Below, in pieces: positions 36,253-44,611 of a stretch of DNA of 64,000 nucleotides. A program made the position numbers and the translations under genes. This DNA is from TOLSYN sp963849065 (GTDB lineage Bacteria > Acidobacteriota > Terriglobia > Terriglobales > Acidobacteriaceae). The stretch is taken from the NCBI GenBank assembly GCA_963849065.1, contig CAWKFM010000001.1:699596-763595 (forward strand), in the 5' to 3' direction. Each line of letters starts with the position of its first letter. Position 1 is the stretch's first letter. The notes beneath the pieces were generated by a model. It saw nothing but the letters and a program-made list of their open reading frames with translations, searched no databases and was not told the DNA's origin.

Positions 36253-36932
36253 GCCACTCTCGAATATCTCCGTTGGTTGATGAAACACGGGAACCTTGTG
36301 TTCGTGGCTTTCTTCACGTTCCGGAAAGCTCATCTGGGGATGGGCTGGTCCTCACGCACGGCGCCGGAGCGGACTGCCAGTCCCTGCTGCTGGTGGCGCT
36401 GGCGGACGCCTTCTGCGAATCCGGCCTGACCGTTCTCCGCTGCGACCTTCCGTTTCGTCAGCAACATCCGCACGGGCCTCCGCCACGCGGCAGCGCCGCG
36501 CGCGACCAGGCAGGATTGCGGCATGCGGTGGAGGTGATGAGGCGGCAGGTTTCGGGGCAGCTGTTTTTGGGTGGGCACTCCTACGGAGGCCGCCAATCGA
36601 CCATGCTGGCCGCTGCGGAGCCAGGCCTGGCCGATGGACTCCTGCTGCTCGCATACCCGCTTCATCCACCCAGGAGACCGGAGCAGCTACGCATCGATCA
36701 CTTTCCTAACCTGAGGACACCTGCACTTTTTGTGCATGGCAGTCGAGATGGATTCGGCTCGACGGAAGAGTTGCAGGAGGGGTTGAAGCTCATTCCCGCA
36801 CATACGGAACTGGTGACCATCCAAGGCGCCGGACATGATCTGGTTTCGGCGAAGACGGTTGGTGCGGTTACCACGACTGTGGTGGAAGTGTTCGGGAAGT
36901 TCAACGGCCTGCGTTACCGGGCTCTCTCGTAA
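36249..36932 (+). CDS. Alpha/beta hydrolase of the KANL3/Tex30-like family
   Basis: 227 residues. LTHGAGADCQS oxyanion region, nucleophile GGHSYGGRQS (Ser near 116), ALFVHGSRDGFG with the Asp, and GAGHDL with the His. Domain fits dienelactone-hydrolase-like or Tex30 proteins; substrate unknown. Last gene of the PEBP/Mut7-C operon by ATGA overlap. Its 3' end overlaps the convergent GT-C-like gene by 19 bases. Confidence 0.85.
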   Translation: MSHSRISPLVDETREPCVRGFLHVPESSSGDGLVLTHGAGADCQSLLLVALADAFCESGLTVLRCDLPFRQQHPHGPPPRGSAARDQAGLRHAVEVMRRQVSGQLFLGGHSYGGRQSTMLAAAEPGLADGLLLLAYPLHPPRRPEQLRIDHFPNLRTPALFVHGSRDGFGSTEELQEGLKLIPAHTELVTIQGAGHDLVSAKTVGAVTTTVVEVFGKFNGLRYRALS

Positions 36933-38410
36933 ATTTCATAACATTCGTACTCAGAGACCCGGCCCAGCCAGAATTGCGCACCGCAGAACTCATGTTTTTT
37001 CTGGAAACGACTCCTTGCGAGCTCCACCCTTGCGGAGTCGGACTTGGCAGATTTCAGGGTTGTTTGGCCACCGGTTGGGACCACAATGATTGCGTTGCCG
37101 GGCGGGGACTCTTTGAGGATTCGCTTGGATTCGTAATCCCAGCGGTTCGACCAGGTCCAGAACGCCGTGGGCCAATTGACGAAGATGTTCCGGTCGAAGT
37201 AGGGCTGGATGGCTGTCCCGTAGAAATTGATGCAGTAGATTGGGCGCTTGCCCACGTAGGGACGAAGATACTCGGCAGTGGCTCTTCCGCCGGAGTATGC
37301 GCCCTGGATGTCGGCGCCTATGGTTTCGGCTGTCGAGGGCAACTGGCAAACCAGCAACGCAGCCAGCGAGAATGCCATCAGCCGCGCCGGAAATTCCGAT
37401 GCGGGCAGTTGAGTGGGTGGCCAGGCCGCCCATACGGAAACCAGAAACGCCGTGAGTGCCATTCCGTAATGCCACGGCTTGGACCAAACCCAGCCCATGG
37501 CAAGCACGGTAAAGATGAACGGCAGAGCACAGGCGGGCCGCCGGACCGCAACGAACCAGCCCAGCACCAGGATCAGCAGCACCACGGAGCCGGCGATTCC
37601 GAAGAAGGTAAGATTCAGGCCGAGTGCCGCACTGAATTCTGGAAGACCGCTGAGTGCGCGGGTGAGGCTGCCGAAGGCGGTCCCTTTTTCAAACTGCCGC
37701 GCCGCGCGGAAGCTGCAGTCCGCATAGGGCTGTGCGAGGAACTTGGCAATGGCCGCGGAGGTCAGGACGAGGAAACCTGCTGCGCCGGCATGAAGAATTT
37801 GAGTCCGCGAAGGACGCTGCTTGAGGAAGCTGCTCAGGAACTCGCAGGCAAAGGCGCAGGCGATGCCAGCGGCGATCATGCATCCGTACAAGTTGGTTTG
37901 CACGAGCAGTGCGAGGACAAACCCGAAAGCCAAGATGCGGGGTGGTTTTGCCCTCCAGAGCGCGACGGCAGCAAAGGCGAGCAAGGTGGACAGCGCGTAA
38001 CTGCGGGATACCACCGCGTACTGATACTGGTAGTAAAAGGCGAAGGGAAGCAGCAGGCGGACGAACCCAGGAAGCGGGCTCCAGCGCAGCCAGATATACA
38101 TGCCCGAGGCGACCAGGGTGATGGAGACGAGTCCCAGCGCCGCATAGGTCAGATGCAGGCGGGTGAGTAGCCAGAGCAGAAGATGCCAGAGCGGAGGACT
38201 GCCTTCGTATCCCATCTGGTGGAGGATTCCGGGAATGCCGAGGTTGCGCGCGATAAGCCAAGCTTGCGCCTCGTCTGCCCATGGCTCGTGAAAGCAGGCC
38301 GTCACAGTGGCAATCGCGATAAAGATGAGCAATACCAAACTCTCGGCTGGAGGCAGCCCAACAAAGCGGAGGTTCCGGAGCCTGGCATTCAGTCGGAAGC
38401 TGTTTTTCAT
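36914..38410 (-). CDS. Polytopic membrane protein, GT-C glycosyltransferase-like
   Basis: 498 residues with ten or more membrane segments and an extracytoplasmic C-terminal domain. The first loop contains HEPWADEAQAWLIARN, the acidic-loop pattern of GT-C enzymes (DE after TM1), and the GYEGSPPLWHLLLWLL segment fits the same family. Such proteins move sugars from polyprenyl-phosphate donors to lipids or proteins. I chose the Met at 38410; the frame is open upstream but not hydrophobic. No adjacent glycan genes. Confidence 0.7.
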   Translation of the reverse strand: MKNSFRLNARLRNLRFVGLPPAESLVLLIFIAIATVTACFHEPWADEAQAWLIARNLGIPGILHQMGYEGSPPLWHLLLWLLTRLHLTYAALGLVSITLVASGMYIWLRWSPLPGFVRLLLPFAFYYQYQYAVVSRSYALSTLLAFAAVALWRAKPPRILAFGFVLALLVQTNLYGCMIAAGIACAFACEFLSSFLKQRPSRTQILHAGAAGFLVLTSAAIAKFLAQPYADCSFRAARQFEKGTAFGSLTRALSGLPEFSAALGLNLTFFGIAGSVVLLILVLGWFVAVRRPACALPFIFTVLAMGWVWSKPWHYGMALTAFLVSVWAAWPPTQLPASEFPARLMAFSLAALLVCQLPSTAETIGADIQGAYSGGRATAEYLRPYVGKRPIYCINFYGTAIQPYFDRNIFVNWPTAFWTWSNRWDYESKRILKESPPGNAIIVVPTGGQTTLKSAKSDSARVELARSRFQKKHEFCGAQFWLGRVSEYECYEIYERAR

Positions 38411-38645
38411 CGCGATGGCAGGAGGACCCCCAGGAACTAAGCCGGAGCAGGCGGAGTTTGTAGAACCGAAACTCGCAGCAGAGACTGAGCTTAAATGAAA
38501 TCCTCGCCTCGTCGCTATGGCAATGTGGCCCATGACAGGGCGGCGCGGGCAACTCAGATTCATCGGGCGCCATCTATCGCGACGGCCCCGAAGTGTTCCT
38601 CGCGAACTCCCTGAGGCAAATCCCAACACGGAAGGAAACGGTTCC

Positions 38646-38840
38646 ATGGCAAAGGTTGTCAGTTGCAGAGATGTTGGAGTTGATTGTGACTTCGTAGCGC
38701 GCGGAGAAACGGAACAGGATGTCTTGCAGCAGTGCGCGGAGCACGCCCGCACCGCCCACGGCATGACTGAACTTCCACCCGAACTTGCCGAGAAAGTCCG
38801 GGCTGGAATTCGCGATGAAGGGAAACAGAAAGTAGCGTAA
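38646..38840 (+). CDS. DUF1059 family small protein
   Basis: 64 residues: MAKVVSCRDVGVDCDFVARG, then TEQDVLQQCAEHARTAHGM, which is the full DUF1059 pattern (two Cys, DCDF, EHA..HG). Function unknown; the Cys and His residues might bind metal. GGAAGGAAA precedes the ATG. Divergent from the GT-C-like gene. Confidence 0.88.
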   Translation: MAKVVSCRDVGVDCDFVARGETEQDVLQQCAEHARTAHGMTELPPELAEKVRAGIRDEGKQKVA

Positions 38841-39001
38841 CGCTTCCCGTGGCCGGTGCAATTTGTGCACCGGGAAGAGCCATTGTGTGAGGGACCGAGG
38901 GGAGTGGCCGGCACATAGGAGCGCTCACCAAAGAGCCGCCCGCCGGATGAGTGCCGCGGCTCCCCTCGTGCACCGATTTCGAAGATGCAGGAACTCAGGA
39001 C

Positions 39002-39160
39002 TCAGCCTGTGTGATGCTCATCCTTTTCTTTCTTCACGAGGGCTCTGCGCTGTTCCTTGGCGGAGCATTCGTCACAGATCGGGTATTGGAGCTTGATTCC
39101 GCAGAGTGTGCAGACCCGCGGTTTGCACTCAGCTTTCTTTTCAACTTTTGTCGCCAGCAT
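39002..39160 (-). CDS. 52-residue zinc-ribbon protein
   Basis: A short, strongly basic protein whose centre reads VCTLCGIKLQYPICDECSA, two CxxC pairs 13 residues apart, a typical rubredoxin-like knuckle, followed by a Lys/Glu/His-rich tail. A strong AAAGGAG ribosome site lies 8 bases upstream of the ATG. No named family recognised; probably a zinc-binding regulator or ribosome-associated protein, which is inference. Confidence 0.7.
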   Translation of the reverse strand: MLATKVEKKAECKPRVCTLCGIKLQYPICDECSAKEQRRALVKKEKDEHHTG

Positions 39161-39499
39161 GGGAACTCCTTTCTTGCGTCATCCCAGGCGCATGGATGGC
39201 GCGTAGGGTTTTGCTACGAAAGACAAGGACAGGGATGGGACGTTGGATTGGAATGGGCGAGATGCCCGGCGGTCTGTGGCGTCCCTCAACATCGGACACC
39301 TCACGCCGCTAACTTACCGCCAAACCTGCCAGGTTACAGTGATTACGATCACAGGCGTTGGCCAATCCGAGCCGGGGGCAAACTCGGTAGGCGCGGGCCT
39401 CATCCATGAAGCGTATCCATGAGGCGTATCCATGAAACAATCGTCCTGGCGGCAGAAACTTCTGACAGCTTTTGACCCGACTTTCAAAGGAGAAGCAGC
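39161..39499. other. Intergenic region upstream of fumC
   Basis: About 340 bases with no gene supported by a ribosome site; presumably holds the divergent promoters of the zinc-ribbon gene and fumC. AAAGGAG at 39486-39492 is the fumC ribosome site. Confidence 0.5.
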
Positions 39500-40891
<1,392 letters not shown>

Positions 40892-40967
40892 TTTTCAAGT
40901 TTCCAAGATTTGACTCTCGCATTGCCCGACATTGATATATTTTTGATACCAAAAAGGAGATACCGCC

Positions 40968-41186
40968 TTGAGTGAAACGCCGGCAACGGACGAACTGAAG
41001 GCCCGGATCAAACGTCTGGGCTTTGAGGCAAGCCAGCTGAAGCTGGATCTGCACGACCTGACAGAAGAGCTGCCCAATGGATGGGAGCAGATCATGCAGG
41101 TTGCGGACCGGACGTACAAGAAATACGCGGAGCTGGCCGCGGCCAAACAGCAACTGGCGGAGATGGAAAAGTCCGCGTCCGGCTGA
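40968..41186 (+). CDS. CCE_0567-like (DUF683) small helical metalloprotein
   Basis: 72 residues: ELKARIKRLGFEASQLKLDLHDLTEELP, then NGWEQIMQVADRTYKKYAELAAAKQQL. The pattern LK.DLHDL.E.LP..W..I...A..TY..Y matches the CCE_0567/DUF683 family usually found in nitrogen-fixation clusters, where a two-helix coiled coil binds metal. No nif gene is in this window. Start is TTG preceded by AAAAGGAGA; no ATG is available. Confidence 0.72.
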   Translation: MSETPATDELKARIKRLGFEASQLKLDLHDLTEELPNGWEQIMQVADRTYKKYAELAAAKQQLAEMEKSASG

Positions 41187-41211
41187 GACGGCGCAAACCC
41201 CGGCGGGTGCA

Positions 41212-42024
41212 TCAGGAAGGCTTGATGCGCTCCAGCAACTCCTGGGACATGGCGGTGAATTCCTGGGAGGCCTGCTCGTCTCCCATATCGAAGATGGTCT
41301 TCTGCAGCGAGACGGACTCGGGAACGGCGACACGCTCGCGCAACTCGGTCTGCAGCACGAGCTTATCAAAGCGGGTGCGCAGGTTGGCCACCAGGCCCTC
41401 GCGATGGGTGGCCTTGCGTCCCACGCGGGAGACGATGATTCCGGCGTGGGTAATGTTATGGTCCAGGTTTTCGCACAGCTCCTCGACCCGGTTGTTGAGG
41501 AACGCCACTCCGAGGATGGAGAGGTAATCCGGGGGAACCGGCACCACGTAGTGGGTGCTCAGGATGAGCGCATTCTGGGTTGGGATGGTCAGGTTCGGCG
41601 GACAATCGCAGACGACCATGTCGTACTGGTCCAGCACGGGCTTCAGAGCTTTTTTCAGGCGCATCTCGCGGCCGGCCGCGCCGCCCAGATCCAGATCCAC
41701 CGAGAATAGACTGATGTGCGACGGCACCAGATCGACATTCTCGAAGACCCCCTTCTTGATTACGGTTTTGGCATCGTTGAGAGTGGTCTCTCCGGCGATG
41801 CTGCGCACTCCGAGCAGGGAGGCGATGGTGCCGTATTGCTTGGCGTGCTCCACCCAGTCTTCGCCGCGGATGCAGGAGAAGGTGGCATTGGTTTGCGGGT
41901 CGCAATCCACCAGCAGAGTACGCATGCCTTGCCGGCCGCAATAGGCGGCAAAGTTGACTGAAATGGCGGTTTTCCCTACGCCGCCCTTTAAGTTGACACA
42001 CGCGAGTATGGCTGGCATTGGCAC
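41212..42024 (-). CDS. Orphan ParA-family ATPase
   Basis: 270 residues. Deviant Walker A KGGVGKTAISVN at about 14-25, DCDPQTNATF switch region, and CDCPPN Walker B. Typical of ParA/Soj proteins that move DNA or protein cargo on nucleoid gradients. No parB or parS in the immediate neighbourhood (the ParB-like genes at 55-57 kb are a separate set), so cargo is unknown. Confidence 0.93.
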   Translation of the reverse strand: MPMPAILACVNLKGGVGKTAISVNFAAYCGRQGMRTLLVDCDPQTNATFSCIRGEDWVEHAKQYGTIASLLGVRSIAGETTLNDAKTVIKKGVFENVDLVPSHISLFSVDLDLGGAAGREMRLKKALKPVLDQYDMVVCDCPPNLTIPTQNALILSTHYVVPVPPDYLSILGVAFLNNRVEELCENLDHNITHAGIIVSRVGRKATHREGLVANLRTRFDKLVLQTELRERVAVPESVSLQKTIFDMGDEQASQEFTAMSQELLERIKPS

Positions 42025-42296
42025 CTGCTGTGGAAATGAAGGATGGCATCCAGTGTAGCAGAGCGCTGCGCTGCCTGTGCTCCAGGTTTACACCCTGAGG
42101 CGGCCGATCTCAGACCTGGTTTGGCCTCTCCGCCAGGCTGAGGAGGTCCAAAATCGGGAATATTCGCTTCTGCTCACAACCCTTCGAACGCATTGGGAAT
42201 CCAAGCTTTGCATAACCAAAGGGTGTGGGAACCACATTGCTAGATGAGGACGTGATCGGGCAGTTGGCCTTTCCCTTTTTACTCGAAGGAGGAAGC

Positions 42297-42839
42297 GTGA
42301 GCACAACCATGGCTACCGGTAATCGTACTCTGTCTCTGGTGGAAGTCCCTCAACATCCGACAATGGGCGGTGGCTTCGCCTCGAGTTGGATCGACCTTTA
42401 TGGCGAGGCTATGGATGAGGCCCTGGGGGTTGAGAAAACGTCGCTCTCGGCGATGGTCGAGTTCAACGCCCACGCAGTGGATGCCTGCGAGCTTTTGGCC
42501 GGTGATTTTGCGGGGACGGTTTGCAATGCCCTTGCCACCTGCATGAAAGCCCAGCTGAGCTGGTTCAACCTGATGTCCGAGGCAAGCAGGGTCCTGATGG
42601 CTGTCGCGGTTCCGGTGGGTGCGTTTGCTTTCGCAAAAGACGGTTCAACTCCTGCATCAGCCGAGGTGTTGGACCACGGCAGCATGGATCTTGTGCTGGG
42701 TGAAGAATGCGGGAGTCCGTTGCCCGACACGGAGGTGAGCCTCGTGGAGGCGGGCGGCTCCGGTGGGCCGGTTCAGGCTGACGTTGCAGAGACGCCGCAG
42801 CAGGGTATGGACTTGGTGATCGGCGGGACGGCCGCGTGA
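42297..42839 (+). CDS. Hypothetical protein, possibly phasin-like, next to the PHA locus
   Basis: 180 residues. A helical middle part (about 30-110: SSWIDLYGEAMDEALGVEKT... and ATCMKAQLSWFNLMSEASRVL) with amphipathic character, then a loose Gly/Ser/Glu-rich tail. Phasins coat PHA granules with amphipathic helices, and PHA genes begin 430 bases downstream, so a granule-associated role is a reasonable guess, but no family signature is visible. Start is GTG with AAGGAGG upstream. Confidence 0.5.
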   Translation: MSTTMATGNRTLSLVEVPQHPTMGGGFASSWIDLYGEAMDEALGVEKTSLSAMVEFNAHAVDACELLAGDFAGTVCNALATCMKAQLSWFNLMSEASRVLMAVAVPVGAFAFAKDGSTPASAEVLDHGSMDLVLGEECGSPLPDTEVSLVEAGGSGGPVQADVAETPQQGMDLVIGGTAA

Positions 42840-43273
42840 TCCGCCCGATGCCGAGGTCTTTTCCGGCCGCTCGCGATTCCTGGTAGACGGCACGGGGTCT
42901 GTTGGCTGGCAGGCAGACTTTTTGCCTCGAGTGGTGGGCAAATGGGCACCTGCGGATAGAACGGGAAGAGAGCTGGAAGGAACACTGGAAGGCGGTGGTG
43001 ATTCCTGAAATCCGGGTATCGGGTTCACCATTTTCAAAAAAAGGATTAAAACTGGTCAAGGTGTGTTGTAAAGTGTAGGCGTTAAAGCTCGGCGCCCGAA
43101 AAATTGAGTATTCGATTCATGTCTTCGTAACTCTTTAGGATTACTATACTGCACACGAACGGGGTGGTTCTGTCAGATACGCCGGAGCGTTACGAGACAG
43201 AGCCCGGGGCCATGGGGCGCTGGAGGCTCTCGTTTGAATTCATTAAAGTATAAAACTTAAGGAGATCGAGATC
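42840..43273. other. Intergenic region before the first SDR of the PHA locus
   Basis: About 430 bases without a supported gene. Contains TATACT (43145-43150) as a possible -10 box without a good -35. Confidence 0.4.
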
Positions 43274-44059
43274 ATGGCTCCTGCAGCACTTGAGGAAAAG
43301 TCGGAACATCTCCAACCGAAGCCACTTCAGGATAAAGTAGCCCTTGTCACAGGCGGTGCGCGCGGCATCGGACGGGCCATCGCACTGGAACTTGCCAGCC
43401 GCGGCGCAACCGTTGCCATCCACTACCGTTCCAGCGCTGCGGAGGCGGAGGCATTGTCGGCGGTGATTCATGGAATGGGTGTCGACAGCTTCACGGTTCA
43501 AGGCGATGTCTCCTCCAAAGATGAATCAAAGCGGGTGCTGGCCGCGACCTTGGACAAGTTCGGGCAAGTCGACATTCTGGTGAACAATGTAGGGATTCAC
43601 CGCGACCGGACCCTGGGCAAGATGAGCGATGCGGATTGGGCGGATGTGCTGAACACCAACCTGAATGGTACCTTCTTCTGCACCCGGGCCGCTCTGCCGT
43701 CGATGATTCAGCGGAGATTCGGGCGAATCGTCAACATTGCCTCGTTTGTCGCGCAGTCAGGGGCCATGGGGCAGGCGAACTACGCCGCCAGCAAGGGTGC
43801 CATCGTTGCCTTTACCAAGACCGTGGCTCTAGAGATGGCGCAGTACAACATTACAGCGAACGTGATCTCGCCCGGCTACACGGCGACCGAGATTGTGGCG
43901 GGTATGCCCGCCCGGGCCCTGGACGAGATTGCCGCCCGGATCCCATTGAAGCGACTGGCGGAGCCGCAGGAGATCGGCAAGGCTGTAGCGTTTCTGGTCA
44001 CCGATGGAAGCTATATTACCGGCCACCAGTTGAATGTGAACGGTGGAATCTATATGTAA
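43274..44059 (+). CDS. FabG/PhaB-like short-chain dehydrogenase (acetoacetyl-CoA or 3-oxoacyl-ACP reductase)
   Basis: 261 residues. Rossmann motif TGGARGIGRAIA, NNVG(I) motif, and catalytic Ser-Tyr-Lys in NIASFVAQSGAMGQANYAASKGAI. A 20-residue N-terminal extension precedes the NAD(P) motif. It is closely similar to the SDR domain of the fusion protein downstream, so the two probably arose by duplication. In this PHA locus the likely role is NADPH-dependent reduction of acetoacetyl-CoA to (R)-3-hydroxybutyryl-CoA. Start supported by AAGGAGATCGAGATC. Confidence 0.88.
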   Translation: MAPAALEEKSEHLQPKPLQDKVALVTGGARGIGRAIALELASRGATVAIHYRSSAAEAEALSAVIHGMGVDSFTVQGDVSSKDESKRVLAATLDKFGQVDILVNNVGIHRDRTLGKMSDADWADVLNTNLNGTFFCTRAALPSMIQRRFGRIVNIASFVAQSGAMGQANYAASKGAIVAFTKTVALEMAQYNITANVISPGYTATEIVAGMPARALDEIAARIPLKRLAEPQEIGKAVAFLVTDGSYITGHQLNVNGGIYM

Positions 44060-44611
44060 GGGACACGGGGAGGCTGGCCGTGCGATGTTCCGGCCTCCGA
44101 TCCGGTCTATGCTCAGAATCTCAGGGAGCCTAGGATGCGAGCCGAAGCGAATCCGCTCTGGTCAGACGGCCCAGCCCGTTCCCTGTCGAATCGGACAGGG
44201 GTATGCTCAAGGTCTGCGCGGTTCACCTGAAGACAAAAGCCTTACAAACTGAGACACCGCACAGCCGTACAATCAAACCAATGTAGTGCGTAGTCAGAGG
44301 CATTCGGATGAAACCCGCCACTGCGATCCGATTCAAGACGGGTGCTCTTGGAAGTCCCTGCAGGCGGCGTTCGGCAGGGTGGGGGTATTGACGGCAGGGT
44401 TTACAATGGATACCCGTGCCGTCCGGAGTAGCAGTCAGTGCCACGGAAGAAGAATGTTGAGGCGGCAGGCGCCGCTTGCCGGCTGTCCCGGCAACCCATC
44501 GACGTAGGCCGAATGGACGGGGGGCGGGAATCGCTCCTGCAAGGAATTTTCGCGCTGCGTAGGTAAAGACAGATCGGCTAGACCACAAGCGAAGACAAGG
44601 GATAAAACGAA
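44060..44611. other. Intergenic region between the SDR and the fusion gene
   Basis: About 550 bases. A 7-bp hairpin (CCCTGTC/GACAGGG at 44181-44200) lies in it; no T-run follows. No gene with a credible ribosome site. It should include the promoter of the fusion gene. Confidence 0.45.

Noticed and set aside
41212..42024. ParA as partner of the ParB-like genes at 55-57 kb
   Set aside because: They are 13 kb apart, on opposite sides of the island boundary, and no parS was seen.
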